This document shows positions 9,671-18,744 of a stretch of DNA of 36,179 bases, in pieces. Below the pieces are notes generated by a model. That model ran no database searches. It had not been told where the DNA came from and was given only the letters and a program-made list of their open reading frames with translations. This stretch comes from Pelagibacteraceae bacterium (lineage in GTDB: Bacteria; Pseudomonadota; Alphaproteobacteria; Pelagibacterales; Pelagibacteraceae). Position 1 is the first letter of the stretch. Each line of letters begins with the position of its first letter. The position numbers and the translations under genes were made by a program. The stretch spans positions 1 to 36,179 of the forward strand of contig VTPE01000003.1 in NCBI GenBank assembly GCA_008638005.1, in the 5' to 3' direction.

Positions 9671-9707
9671 TTATATTTGAATGTAATATAAGTCAATAAA
9701 ACTGACT
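9671..9707. promoter_or_regulatory. Two inverted repeats between ilvE and marR (candidate operator)
   Basis: A perfect 7-base inverted repeat, TTATATT-N7-AATATAA, covers 9671-9691. A second, AGTCA-N7-TGACT, covers 9691-9707 and shares one base with it. Both lie in the 64-base divergent space, 9 bases before the marR start. MarR proteins commonly bind such palindromes and repress their own genes, so this is a candidate autoregulatory site. AT-rich palindromes also arise by chance here. Confidence 0.35.
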
Positions 9708-9715
9708 AATGTTTC

Positions 9716-10150
9716 ATGCTTAAAGATTTCCTTTACTTAAAAGAAAAGAACTTAAAAGATATCATTGAATTACTTTTAAAGGCATATAGCTCATCTTTCT
9801 CAGACAGTGAACAAACACTAAAAAGAAATCATCTAGGAAAAGCACATCATAGATTAATTATATTATTGGATAACAACCCAGGAATAAAAGTAACTGAAAT
9901 CCTTAATCATTTAAAGGTTACTAAACAAAGTTTGAACCGTGTAATTCAAGATCTTTTAAAAAATCAACTAATTGTTCAAAAAAAAGGTATTAAGGATGGA
10001 AGGGAAAAAGAAATATTTCTATCAGATAAAGGCACTGAGTTAAGTAATAATCTATTTAATTCTCAAAAAACAAGAATTTTAAATGCCTTAAAAAAATCGT
10101 CGCCAGATGAAGTTCTTTATTTCAAAAATGTGTTAAAAAGGATCCTGTAA
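9716..10150 (+). CDS. MarR-family regulator, possible PetP homologue
   Basis: A 144-residue winged helix-turn-helix protein. The DNA-binding part runs from about residue 45 to 105: GIKVTEILNHLKVTKQSLNR forms the helix-turn-helix, and KKGIKDGREKEIFLSDKG the wing with the Asp-Gly-Arg turn typical of MarR. It is one base from the following response regulator and surely cotranscribed with it. In Rhodobacter capsulatus a MarR-type gene (petP) and an OmpR-type gene (petR) form a pair needed for cytochrome bc1 production. The arrangement here is the same, so PetP is a reasonable guess. The ligand is unknown. Confidence 0.85.
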   Translation: MLKDFLYLKEKNLKDIIELLLKAYSSSFSDSEQTLKRNHLGKAHHRLIILLDNNPGIKVTEILNHLKVTKQSLNRVIQDLLKNQLIVQKKGIKDGREKEIFLSDKGTELSNNLFNSQKTRILNALKKSSPDEVLYFKNVLKRIL

Positions 10151-10151
10151 A

Positions 10152-10832
10152 ATGATCGAAGAAAAAAAACATATTCTCGTAATTGATGACGAAGAAGGCA
10201 TTCGTGAGCCATTAAAAGAATATTTAGAAAGTGAAAATTTTTTAGTTTCGACTGCTAAAGATGCTGAAGATGCCAAAAATAAAATACAATTACTTGAATT
10301 TGATTTATTAATTGTTGATATTATGATGCCCGGTCAATCAGGACTGGAATTTACTAAAGAAATAAGGCAATTCAAAAATACACCAATCATTTTTTTAACT
10401 GCTATGGGTGAGGCGGCAAGTAGAATCCAAGGTTTGGAAACAGGTGGGGATGATTATGTGCCTAAACCTTTCGAACCAAAAGAACTGGTTCTTAGAATAA
10501 AAAATATTTTAAAAAGAATTAAAAATCTCAAAGATGGTCTGCATTTAATAAAATTTGGTGAAAGAAAAGTTGATTTAAAGAAAATGACTGTAACATTTAA
10601 AAAAAATATAGAAAAAATTAATCAATCAGAAAAATTGTTACTTGAAACAATGCTTATGTCTTTGGGAAAAGTATTTCAAAGAGAAGACATATCTAAAATA
10701 ATTAATTTAAGCAAAGAACGAGCAGTTGATGTTGTAATTACAAGACTAAGGCAAAAAATTGAACCAGATCCAAAAAATCCTATCTATCTTCAAACTGTAA
10801 GAGGTAATGGATATGTTCTTTGGGCTGATTAA
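10152..10832 (+). CDS. OmpR-family response regulator, PetR-like
   Basis: A 226-residue two-component regulator. The receiver domain has acidic residues Asp12-Asp13-Glu14, phosphoacceptor Asp56 in LLIVDIMMPG, Thr83 in FLTAM and Lys105 in VPKPFEP. The C-terminal winged helix ends in RLRQKIEPDPKNP and TVRGNGYVL, the usual OmpR/PhoB pattern. It lies directly between the MarR gene and a sensor kinase that starts at the base after its stop, so the kinase is its likely partner. OmpR and PetR are close relatives, and only context favours PetR. Confidence 0.92.
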   Translation: MIEEKKHILVIDDEEGIREPLKEYLESENFLVSTAKDAEDAKNKIQLLEFDLLIVDIMMPGQSGLEFTKEIRQFKNTPIIFLTAMGEAASRIQGLETGGDDYVPKPFEPKELVLRIKNILKRIKNLKDGLHLIKFGERKVDLKKMTVTFKKNIEKINQSEKLLLETMLMSLGKVFQREDISKIINLSKERAVDVVITRLRQKIEPDPKNPIYLQTVRGNGYVLWAD

Positions 10833-12134
10833 ATGTTTAAAAAATTTTTACCTAAGACACTATTCTATCGTTACTTTTTAATAATTATAACTCCTGTTAT
10901 TTTTCTTCAGATTTTATTATCAATCGTTTTCTTTGATAGTTTGTGGCTTAAAACCAACAAAGGATTAGTAAACTCATTATCAGATGAAATAGTAACCTTT
11001 ATAAATTTATTTGAAAACGAGAAGGATACAAACAAACAAGAAAAGATTGTTGAAACATTTCAAAAAAATAAACCATACCTGATTAAAATAATTAATAGCA
11101 AAATTAATGAAGTAGAAAATTATTCAAAATTTTCATTTTACGACAGGTTACTTAAAGAAGAGCTCTCAAAAAATTTAAACTATAAGTTTTGGTTTAATAC
11201 TAAAATCCATAAAGATTATGTTAAAGTGTTAGTTGAATTTAATAATCAACATATTGAATTAATTGTTCCAAAATCTAGAGTTAGAAATTCATCTGGAAGA
11301 ATTTTCATTTTATGGATTCTTGTACCTGCCTTTATATTAATGATTATCTCGCTTTTATTTTTAAGGAACCAGATCAAACCTATCGCTAACTTAGCATCAG
11401 CAGCAGAAAAATTTGGAAAGGGTCAATACGTTGCTGAAGCTAGACCGTCTGGTGCAATAGAAATTCGAAAAGCTATTAATGAGTTTGAAAAAATGAAGAA
11501 AAGGATTTTAAGACATATCAGTCAACGAACTTCAATGCTTTCAGGAATAAGCCATGATTTAAAAACCCCATTAACAAGACTTAAACTTCAAATTGAAATT
11601 TTAAACAAAGATGGAAAATTAAATAAAATAAAAGAAGATGTTAATGAAATGCAAAAAATGATTTCGGATTATCTAGATTATTCAACATCTCAATCAGATA
11701 AAACATCAAATAAATTTAATCTTTCAATAATGCTTAATGAAATTTATCATAAATTTAGTGGATCTAAAATTAAGTTAGAATGTAAAAAAAATTACTTCAT
11801 TGTAGGAAGGCAGCACCTTATCAAAAGATCTATACTAAATGTGATCGAAAACGCTTTAAAATATGGAAATTCAGCAGATATTAAAGTTACAGATCAAAAT
11901 AACAAAATTGTTATTACCGTAGATGATAACGGACCTGGTATTCCTGACCGTGAAAAAGAAAGGGTTTTAAGGCCATTTTATAGACTAGACAAAAGTCGAA
12001 CTTCAAACTCTGGGAGTGTTGGACTTGGCCTATCAATTGTACAAGATATCGTTAATTCTCATGGTGGTAAAATTGAACTTCAAGATAACCCTAAAGGAAC
12101 AGGACTTAGAGTGAATTTAATATTTCCAGTTTAA
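10833..12134 (+). CDS. EnvZ-like sensor histidine kinase
   Basis: A 433-residue inner-membrane kinase. Transmembrane segments lie at about residues 14-34 and 157-177 and flank a short periplasmic domain of about 120 residues. A HAMP segment follows (about 180-232). The HisKA box is GISHDLKTPLTRL with His241. The ATPase domain has NVIENALKYG (N box), DNGPGIPD (G1), the F-box-like LRPFYRLDKSR and VGLGLSIV (G2). It immediately follows the response regulator gene, and its TAA shares a base with the ATG of lgt. The signal sensed is not evident. Confidence 0.93.
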   Translation: MFKKFLPKTLFYRYFLIIITPVIFLQILLSIVFFDSLWLKTNKGLVNSLSDEIVTFINLFENEKDTNKQEKIVETFQKNKPYLIKIINSKINEVENYSKFSFYDRLLKEELSKNLNYKFWFNTKIHKDYVKVLVEFNNQHIELIVPKSRVRNSSGRIFILWILVPAFILMIISLLFLRNQIKPIANLASAAEKFGKGQYVAEARPSGAIEIRKAINEFEKMKKRILRHISQRTSMLSGISHDLKTPLTRLKLQIEILNKDGKLNKIKEDVNEMQKMISDYLDYSTSQSDKTSNKFNLSIMLNEIYHKFSGSKIKLECKKNYFIVGRQHLIKRSILNVIENALKYGNSADIKVTDQNNKIVITVDDNGPGIPDREKERVLRPFYRLDKSRTSNSGSVGLGLSIVQDIVNSHGGKIELQDNPKGTGLRVNLIFPV

Positions 12135-12907
12135 TGTTCATAAATAATTTAGATCCCGTAGCTGTAACAATATTTAACATAGATATTAGATGGTACTCGT
12201 TAGCTTATATATTTGGATTAATTCTTGCGATTCAATTTGGCAAGTTTTTAATAAAAAAAAACAATTTCTTTAACTTTAATTTGAACATACTCGATGAATA
12301 TTTACCTTTCGCTATAATTGGTATTATTTTAGGTGGTAGGCTAGGTTATGTATTTTTTTATGATTTAAATTTCTTTATTCAAAACCCTATAAATATTTTT
12401 TTTATTTGGGAGGGTGGAATGTCTTTTCATGGAGGCTTAGTAGGCATAATCATTATTAGTATCTTTTTTGCAAAAAAAAATAATCTGGAGTTTTATAAGT
12501 TTACTGACCTATTATCCTTAATCACACCCATTGGGTTATTTTTAGGAAGATTGGCAAATTTTATAAACTCAGAATTAATTGGTATTCCAACTAGTGTTCC
12601 GTGGTCTGTAATTTTTATAAAAGTTGATAATTTGCCTCGTCATCCTTCACAACTATATGAAGCCTTATTAGAGGGGATTTTATTATTTTTATTATTAAAT
12701 ATCATTTTTAAATTTAAAAAAATAAAGGGATTAATATCATCTTGCTTTTTAATTTTTTATTCAATTTTTAGAATTTTTTCAGAGCAATTTAGATTACCAG
12801 ATGAACAAATTGGATATATTTTTAATATGATAAGCATGGGAACTTTATTGAGTTTGATAATGCTCATTACTGGAGTTTTTTTATTAAAATATGCAAAAAA
12901 TAATTGA
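12134..12907 (+). CDS. lgt: Prolipoprotein diacylglyceryl transferase
   Basis: Polytopic inner-membrane enzyme that transfers diacylglycerol from phosphatidylglycerol to the lipobox Cys of prolipoproteins. The 257 residues carry the family motifs RWYSLAYIFG, GGRLGYVFFYD, MSFHGGLVG with His99, GRLANFINSELIG with Arg139, and RHPSQLYEALLEG. It overlaps the sensor kinase gene by one base and midA by 17. The order lgt-midA-pgeF is common in alphaproteobacteria. Confidence 0.96.
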   Translation: MFINNLDPVAVTIFNIDIRWYSLAYIFGLILAIQFGKFLIKKNNFFNFNLNILDEYLPFAIIGIILGGRLGYVFFYDLNFFIQNPINIFFIWEGGMSFHGGLVGIIIISIFFAKKNNLEFYKFTDLLSLITPIGLFLGRLANFINSELIGIPTSVPWSVIFIKVDNLPRHPSQLYEALLEGILLFLLLNIIFKFKKIKGLISSCFLIFYSIFRIFSEQFRLPDEQIGYIFNMISMGTLLSLIMLITGVFLLKYAKNN

Positions 12908-13922
12908 TAATATTAAAAAAAAACCAATTTCATTAGACCAATATATTAATGATTGTCTTTATAAATATAAAAGCAGCTATTATGAAAAAGATTTAATATT
13001 TGGACCGCGGGGAGACTTTATTACCTCCCCATATATATCAAGTATCTTTGGAGAAATAATTGCTATTTTTATAATAAATTATTTTTTAAAAAAAAAAATT
13101 TTTAGTTTTAAAATTTTAGAGATTGGTGCGGGTGAAGGTTTATTAGCCGAAGATATAATCAAGACAATTTCAAAGTTTAAAAATATTAAGTGTCAATATT
13201 ACATTATTGAAAAAAGTAAAAAACTAAAAAAAATTCAAAAGAATAAACTTAGTAAATTGAAAGTGAAATGGTTTGAATCTCTCGAAGATGTAAAGATAAA
13301 GGATTGTTTTATTGTATCTAATGAACTTTTGGATGCGTTTGCAGTAAAACATTTTAAAAAGATTAATGACGTGTGGAACGAAAAATTCGTAAAATATGAT
13401 TTTAAGAAAAAAAACTTAATTACAAAATATTTTAAAATTACAAAAAAAAACCACAAGATTTTCAACTTCGTTGATAAAGAATGTAATTTTATTGAGTTTT
13501 CTCCAGATATTTTCAAATTTGTTACAGGCATTTCTAAAGTGTTAATGAATAGTAAAAACAACTTTTTTCTTACAATTGACTATGGATATAATAGTGAGCG
13601 CTATAGAAATTCACTACAAGGTTTAATGAAACATAAAAAAGTTGACATATTTTCTAATCAAGGATTTGTCGATATTACTTACTTAGTAAACTTTAATTTA
13701 ATCAAAAGTATTTTTCAAAAAAATAAAGTTTCAAATGTAAATATTTCTACTCAATCAGATTTTTTAAAAAAAAATGGAATAATTGAGAGATTTAATCAAT
13801 CAAAAAAACTTCTGGATAGTGATGAAAAAATTTCTAAGTTACATTTGGCTGTTAATCGATTAATAAATGATAAGCAAATGGGATCTTTATTTAAAGTAAT
13901 GACAGCATCAAATAATGATTAG
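12891..13922 (+). CDS. midA: MidA/NDUFAF7-family SAM-dependent methyltransferase
   Basis: A 343-residue class I methyltransferase of the COG1565 (DUF185) family. The mitochondrial relative NDUFAF7 dimethylates an arginine of a complex I subunit during assembly. The family signature GPRGDFITSPYISSIFGE is at residues 38-55 and the SAM-binding ILEIGAGEG at 75-83. SNELLDAFAVKHF, FIEFSPDI and LTIDYGY follow. A complex I role is inferred from the mitochondrial homologue. The composition is very Lys- and Asn-rich, like its neighbours. Confidence 0.88.
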   Translation: MQKIIDNIKKKPISLDQYINDCLYKYKSSYYEKDLIFGPRGDFITSPYISSIFGEIIAIFIINYFLKKKIFSFKILEIGAGEGLLAEDIIKTISKFKNIKCQYYIIEKSKKLKKIQKNKLSKLKVKWFESLEDVKIKDCFIVSNELLDAFAVKHFKKINDVWNEKFVKYDFKKKNLITKYFKITKKNHKIFNFVDKECNFIEFSPDIFKFVTGISKVLMNSKNNFFLTIDYGYNSERYRNSLQGLMKHKKVDIFSNQGFVDITYLVNFNLIKSIFQKNKVSNVNISTQSDFLKKNGIIERFNQSKKLLDSDEKISKLHLAVNRLINDKQMGSLFKVMTASNND

Positions 13923-14685
13923 CTCAAAAAAATTAAATAAAATAAAAAATACCAAAAATTTATTTTTCTCCAGAAAAGGAGGTGTATCAGCTGGAATATA
14001 TAAATCGTTAAATTGTGGAATTGGTTCCCGTGACAGTAAAGCAAATGTTCTAAAAAACTTAAATATTGTAAAAGAAAAATTTAGATCTAATAATTTAAAT
14101 TTAGTAAATCAAATTCATAGTAACAAAATTATTACTTTAACTAAAAAAACAAAGGCGCTCAGACTGGGAAAAGCTGACGGAATTTTTACATCATTAAATA
14201 ATAATTTAATAGGTATACTTACTGCCGACTGTATTCCCATTCTTATGTCATCAAAATGTGGTTATTATATTTGTGCTTTGCATGGCGGATGGAAAGGTTT
14301 GTATAAAAATATTATTAAAAATGCTGTTAATCTTTTTAAGAAAAATAATGTTAATCCTAAAGATATTATTTGCGGTATTGGACCTTCTATTGGTCAAAAC
14401 AGCTATGAAGTTCAAAAAAAATTTATGATGAAAATCATTCGTCAAAATCAAAATTATCAAAAACTTTTTTTATTTAAAAAAGACAAAATTTTTTTTAATC
14501 TTCAAGGTTACGCATTAGAAAAATTTAAAGAGCAAAATATAAAAATTAATCAGATTGATTTAATTCAAAAAGATACATACTCCTTAACTAATCATTTTTT
14601 TAGCTATAGAAGATCTGTGCATAAAAATGAATATGATTATGGAAGAAATATTTCTATAATAGTAAAAACAGAATCATCATTATGA
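13915..14685 (+). CDS. pgeF: YfiH/PgeF-family multicopper-oxidase-like protein
   Basis: A 256-residue protein of the YfiH (laccase-domain, DUF152) family. Members have been assigned purine nucleoside phosphorylase activity and, in E. coli, a peptidoglycan-editing role. The metal-binding set is visible: His68 in NQIHSN, Cys106 in LTADCIPIL and His123 in ALHGGWKG. KADGIFT, GIGPSIGQNSYEV and a C-terminal YRR are also present. It overlaps midA by 8 bases and prsA by 4 (ATGA). The native substrate is uncertain. Confidence 0.9.
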   Translation: MISSKKLNKIKNTKNLFFSRKGGVSAGIYKSLNCGIGSRDSKANVLKNLNIVKEKFRSNNLNLVNQIHSNKIITLTKKTKALRLGKADGIFTSLNNNLIGILTADCIPILMSSKCGYYICALHGGWKGLYKNIIKNAVNLFKKNNVNPKDIICGIGPSIGQNSYEVQKKFMMKIIRQNQNYQKLFLFKKDKIFFNLQGYALEKFKEQNIKINQIDLIQKDTYSLTNHFFSYRRSVHKNEYDYGRNISIIVKTESSL

Positions 14686-15614
14686 AAATTATTTCTTGCA
14701 CTAATAATAAAGATCTCTCTAAAGAAATAGCGAATAAACTCGGACAAAAAATTGTTGATACAAAAATAACAAGATTCGCGGATGGTGAGGTTTATGTAGA
14801 AATTAATGAAAATATGAGGGGACAAGATGTTTTTGTCATTCAAAGTACATCTTCTCCTGTCAATGACAGTATAATGGAATTATTAATTTGTGTTGATGCC
14901 TTAAGAAGAGCTTCAGCAAAAAGTATTACTGCAGTACTTCCTTATTATGCATATGCAAGACAAGATAGAAAGGTAACTCCAAGATCGCCTATTACTGCTA
15001 AACTATTTGCTAATTTATTAGTTGGCTCTGGTGTTAACAGAGTACTCACAATGGATTTGCACGCAAACCAAATTCAGGGATTTTTTGATATTCCAGTTGA
15101 TAATCTTTTTGCTGCACCAACTTTAGTTAAACATATCAAAAAAAATATTAAGCACAAAAATATTGTTTGTGTTGCACCTGATGTTGGTGGCGTTGAAAGA
15201 GCTAGAGCTATAGGAAAAAGGTTAGCAGCAGATTTAGCGATTATTGATAAACGAAGATCCGGTCCAGGTAAATCAGAAGTGATGAATGTTATTGGAAATG
15301 TAAAAGGTAAAACTTGTATTGTTATAGATGATTTGGTTGATAGCGGAGGTACAATCGTGAATGCAGCAAGCGCTTTAATAAATAAAGGTGCTAAAGATGT
15401 TTATGCCTATGTTGTTCATGGTGTTTTGACTGGTGATGCTGTTAAAAAAATTAACAAATCAAAAATTAAGAAATTTGTTATTTCAAATTCAATTTTAAAT
15501 AATAAAAAAATTGGATCTTCAAATAAATTCCAGATAATAAGTGTTGGAAGTTTATTGGCTGAGGCAATTAAACGTATCTCTATCTCAAAATCTGTCTCAA
15601 AGCTGTTTAAATAA
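14682..15614 (+). CDS. prsA: Ribose-phosphate pyrophosphokinase (PRPP synthase)
   Basis: Makes PRPP from ribose 5-phosphate and ATP for purine, pyrimidine, His, Trp and NAD synthesis. The 310 residues match the class I enzyme. ITRFADGEVYVEI is near the N-terminus. YYAYARQDRKVTPRSPITAK is the ATP-binding flexible region. MDLHANQIQGFF and the PRPP-binding loop VIDDLVDSGGT complete the set. It is followed by a 60-base spacer, one of the larger gaps in the window, so the transcription unit may end or restart there. Confidence 0.97.
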   Translation: MKIISCTNNKDLSKEIANKLGQKIVDTKITRFADGEVYVEINENMRGQDVFVIQSTSSPVNDSIMELLICVDALRRASAKSITAVLPYYAYARQDRKVTPRSPITAKLFANLLVGSGVNRVLTMDLHANQIQGFFDIPVDNLFAAPTLVKHIKKNIKHKNIVCVAPDVGGVERARAIGKRLAADLAIIDKRRSGPGKSEVMNVIGNVKGKTCIVIDDLVDSGGTIVNAASALINKGAKDVYAYVVHGVLTGDAVKKINKSKIKKFVISNSILNNKKIGSSNKFQIISVGSLLAEAIKRISISKSVSKLFK

Positions 15615-15674
15615 GACTTTTTTTTACTAAATCCTTCTTGTTTTTTTAATTGTATATTGTAAAAAATCAGCGCG

Positions 15675-16367
15675 ATGAGTACAGAAAATAACATTTTAGA
15701 GGCGTCACCAAGATCAACTAAAACCAAATCAGAGCTTAACAAACTAAGATCTGAAGGTCTTGTTCCTGGAATTCTATATGGAGATATTGAAAAAAATATT
15801 AGTTTAAGTGTTAAAAAAAGCAGTCTCGATCATTTTTTAAAAACGACCAATTTTAAAAGTAAAGTAATAAAAATTACAATTGATGGTAAAGAATTTGAAG
15901 TACTACCAAGAGATATAGAGTTTGATACTCTAACTAATCAACCAATTCATGTTGATTTTCAAAAACTATCTGCAAATACAAAAGTGGTTGTTTGGATTCC
16001 AGTTAGATTTTTAAATGAAGAAACCTGCCCAGGTTTAAAAATGGGCGGTGTATTAAATATTGTAAGAAGAAAAGTTGAGCTAAGTTGTCCAGCAGATAAA
16101 ATACCATCAGAGCTCATTGTGGATTTAGCAAGCAGAGAGATTGGTGAGAGTATTCATATCTCTGCAATTAAATTACCAGACGGAGTATTGCCCACTATTA
16201 AAGACAGAGATTTTACTATAGCAACGGTTGCGGCACCTACGGTTGTTAAAGAACCTGAACCAGCAGCGGAAGCAGCGGCAACTGAAACAGATGCGGACAC
16301 AGAAGCTAAACCGGCAGAAGGTGATAAGGCAACTGAGGATAAAAAAGATACACCTGACAAGAAATAA
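15675..16367 (+). CDS. rplY: Large ribosomal subunit protein bL25, TL5/CTC type
   Basis: 5S rRNA-binding ribosomal protein of the long CTC type: an N-terminal L25 barrel (about residues 1-95, LVPGILYGD, PIHVDFQ) followed by a C-terminal beta domain (about 96-190). After residue 192 comes a tail of about 38 residues made almost only of Ala, Glu, Asp, Pro, Lys and Thr, probably disordered. Its GC is higher than the surroundings. The 60-base space upstream (15615-15674) has T-runs and a TTGTTT at 15638, but no convincing hairpin or spaced promoter. The TAA shares one base with the ATG of pth. Confidence 0.95.
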   Translation: MSTENNILEASPRSTKTKSELNKLRSEGLVPGILYGDIEKNISLSVKKSSLDHFLKTTNFKSKVIKITIDGKEFEVLPRDIEFDTLTNQPIHVDFQKLSANTKVVVWIPVRFLNEETCPGLKMGGVLNIVRRKVELSCPADKIPSELIVDLASREIGESIHISAIKLPDGVLPTIKDRDFTIATVAAPTVVKEPEPAAEAAATETDADTEAKPAEGDKATEDKKDTPDKK

Positions 16368-16918
16368 TGCTCTTGTTTTCTGGCTTAGGTAATCCTGGTC
16401 AAAAATTCAAACATAACAGACACAACATTGGTTTCATTTTAATTGATGAGATAAGTAATAAATGTGAATTCAAAAAAAAATTTAAAGGATTATTTGGTGA
16501 AAATCAAATTGGTCAAATCAAATCTTATTTTTTAAAACCTATGACTTTTATGAATCTTTCTGGAGAGTCATTGCTTGAAATTAAGCAATTTTTTAAATTA
16601 AAAAATGAAAATATTTTTATAATACACGATGACCTTGATTTAGAGATAGGTAAAGTTAAGGTTAAAAATGGAGGTTCAAACGCAGGACATAATGGACTTG
16701 AATCTATTTCATCGAAAATTGGAAATGACTATAACCGATTAAGAATAGGTATTGGTCATCCAGGACAAAAAGACCTTGTAGACAAATATGTTTTATCAAA
16801 TTTTAAAAGTGATGAATATGATCTAATTTTAAAAACTATCACATCAGTAAAAGATAATATTAATGTATTAATTGATAAAAAATTTGATGAATTTTCGAGT
16901 AAGGTAAATAATTTATGA
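16367..16918 (+). CDS. pth: Peptidyl-tRNA hydrolase
   Basis: Recycles tRNA from peptidyl-tRNAs that drop off the ribosome. The 183 residues show the bacterial Pth motifs: FSGLGNPG at the N-terminus, NRHNIGF with catalytic His19, KPMTFMNLSG, HDDLDLEIGK with the catalytic Asp, and GGSNAGHNGL. It sits between rplY (one-base overlap) and ychF (four-base ATGA overlap). The order rplY-pth-ychF is conserved in many Proteobacteria. Confidence 0.97.
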   Translation: MLLFSGLGNPGQKFKHNRHNIGFILIDEISNKCEFKKKFKGLFGENQIGQIKSYFLKPMTFMNLSGESLLEIKQFFKLKNENIFIIHDDLDLEIGKVKVKNGGSNAGHNGLESISSKIGNDYNRLRIGIGHPGQKDLVDKYVLSNFKSDEYDLILKTITSVKDNINVLIDKKFDEFSSKVNNL

Positions 16919-17991
16919 GTTTTAAATGTGGAATCGTTGGATTGCCCAACGTTGGTAAATCAACAACTTTTAATGCCCTCACTAAATCAAAAAATGCAGA
17001 GGCAGCAAATTTTCCTTTTTGTACAATTGAACCAAATGTAGGTGTCGTTTCAGTTCCTGATGAAAGATTAAAAAAAATATCTGATATTGCTAAATCTGAA
17101 AAAATAATACACACGTTAATCACTTTCGTTGACATTGCCGGACTTGTTGCAGGGGCATCGAAAGGTGAAGGTTTGGGAAATAAATTTTTATCTCATATAA
17201 GAGAAGTTGATGCAGTAGTTCACCTTTTAAGATGTTTTGACTCAGATAATATTCAAAATGTTAATAAAACTGTCGACCCAAATAGAGATCTTGAAATAAT
17301 TGAGACAGAACTAATGCTAGCTGACTTAGAATCATTAGAAAAAAGATTAGATAAAAAAAAGAAAAATAAGTCGGAAAATGAAGAATTGGATAATCTATTA
17401 TTTGAAGCATTAGAATTGTTAAGAAAAGGTGATTCAATTAACCATTTAAGAAATCATCACGAAGAAAAGATAGTTAAAATGTCTAATCTTTTAACACTAA
17501 AACCTAAAATTATAGTTTGTAACACTGATGAAGCAAGTGTTGTGAATGGAAATGAATATACAAAGAAAGTAACAGAAAAAAATAAAGATAATGAAGTAGT
17601 ACTTATCTCTGCAGAAATAGAACAGCAAATTAATGAACTAGAAGCAAATGACGCTAAAGATTTTATGAATGAAATTGGATTAAAAGAAACTGGCTTAGAT
17701 CGATTGATTAAATCAAGTTATAAATCCCTTGATCTCGCAACCTATTTTACTGCTGGTCCTCAGGAAACTAGAGCTTGGACAGTAAAGAGAAACAGCAAAG
17801 CACCAGATGCAGCGGCAGTCATACATACTGATTTTAAAAAAGGTTTTATTAAAGCAGAAGTAATTGATTATGAAAATTATATAAAATTTAATGGTGAGGC
17901 CGGCTGTAGAGATAATGGTAAGTTAAGAATTGAAGGAAAAGAATATATTGTACAAGATGGTGATGTCTTACACTTTCGTTTCAATACGTGA
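16915..17991 (+). CDS. ychF: Ribosome-binding ATPase YchF
   Basis: Obg-family P-loop protein that prefers ATP and associates with ribosomes. The 358 residues have G1 GLPNVGKS (8-15), the G3-type DIAGLVAGASKGEGLGNKFL, and CNTDE in place of a canonical NKxD. A coiled-coil insertion contains LEKRLDKKKKNK. A C-terminal TGS domain (TYFTAGPQETRAWTV to the end) completes it. Its last 24 bases overlap the end of petC on the other strand. Confidence 0.97.
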   Translation: MSFKCGIVGLPNVGKSTTFNALTKSKNAEAANFPFCTIEPNVGVVSVPDERLKKISDIAKSEKIIHTLITFVDIAGLVAGASKGEGLGNKFLSHIREVDAVVHLLRCFDSDNIQNVNKTVDPNRDLEIIETELMLADLESLEKRLDKKKKNKSENEELDNLLFEALELLRKGDSINHLRNHHEEKIVKMSNLLTLKPKIIVCNTDEASVVNGNEYTKKVTEKNKDNEVVLISAEIEQQINELEANDAKDFMNEIGLKETGLDRLIKSSYKSLDLATYFTAGPQETRAWTVKRNSKAPDAAAVIHTDFKKGFIKAEVIDYENYIKFNGEAGCRDNGKLRIEGKEYIVQDGDVLHFRFNT

Positions 17992-18741
17992 CCATATTTT
18001 TTTCATAGAGAAAAATACTAAAATACTAAAAATTAAAAGATAAACGATAGTTTTAAAACCAATTCTTTTTCTTTTTTCTAAATGTGGTTCTGCAGACCAT
18101 GTTAAAAAGGCCGTAACATCTTTTGACATTTGGGATACAGTAGCTTTTGTTCCATCTGCGTATTCAACACTACCTTCGTTTAAAGGTTTTGCCATTTTTA
18201 TCTTATTGCCAGGCATATATTTATTATAATAAACACCATCTTCTAGTTTCAAATTTGCTGGTGGATTTTCATCGTATCCCATTAAAATTGAATAAATATA
18301 ATTTGCTCCACCTGCTCTTGCTTTTACCAACACAGACATATCTGGAGGATAAGCGCCACCATTCACAGCCCTGGCAGCTTTTTCATTTGGGTATGGGCTT
18401 TTAAATTTATCTTTAGGCAATCCAGCTCTTTCAAACATTTCACCTTCTTCATTTGGTCCATCTTTAATTTGATATCCAGCGGCAATCGCTTTAACTTCAG
18501 CATCTGAAAACTCTGGACCGCCCTTTTCTCCTAAATTTCTATAACTTAAATATTGCATTGAATGACAAGATGCACAAACTTCTTTGTAAACTTGAAATCC
18601 TCTTTGCAATTGAGATCGGTCAAATTTTCCAAACAAACCATTGAAAGACCAATCAACTTTTAAAGGTTTTGCCGCATCTCCCGCAGCATACAAATTAAAA
18701 CAGATAAAACTAAAAAAAATAGTTATAAAAAATTTTTTCAT
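17968..18741 (-). CDS. petC: Cytochrome c1 of the bc1 complex
   Basis: Membrane-anchored c-type cytochrome that passes electrons from the Rieske protein to soluble cytochrome c. The 257 residues comprise a cleavable signal peptide (about 1-20), the haem motif Cys56-Ala-Ser-Cys59-His60, YLSYRNLGEKGGPEF, and the likely axial Met183 in IKMAKPL. A C-terminal anchor helix follows (about residues 229-247). It is the last gene of petABC, 3 bases after petB. It overlaps ychF by 24 bases tail to tail. Confidence 0.97.
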   Translation of the reverse strand: MKKFFITIFFSFICFNLYAAGDAAKPLKVDWSFNGLFGKFDRSQLQRGFQVYKEVCASCHSMQYLSYRNLGEKGGPEFSDAEVKAIAAGYQIKDGPNEEGEMFERAGLPKDKFKSPYPNEKAARAVNGGAYPPDMSVLVKARAGGANYIYSILMGYDENPPANLKLEDGVYYNKYMPGNKIKMAKPLNEGSVEYADGTKATVSQMSKDVTAFLTWSAEPHLEKRKRIGFKTIVYLLIFSILVFFSMKKIWSRIETKV

Positions 18742-18744
18742 TAT

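Noticed and set aside
13235-13561. Reverse open frame rich in Phe and Leu, inside midA
   Set aside because: This is the expected complement of Lys/Asn-rich coding sequence, not a gene.
15615-15674. Terminator or promoter in the prsA-rplY space
   Set aside because: It has T-runs but no stem before them, and no pair of promoter boxes with good spacing.
16154-16360. Open frame on the reverse strand rich in Ala, Ser and Val
   Set aside because: It is the complement of the low-complexity tail of rplY and has no independent support.
18147-18404. Forward open frame within petC
   Set aside because: It lies wholly inside a well-supported cytochrome c1 gene, with no motif of its own.
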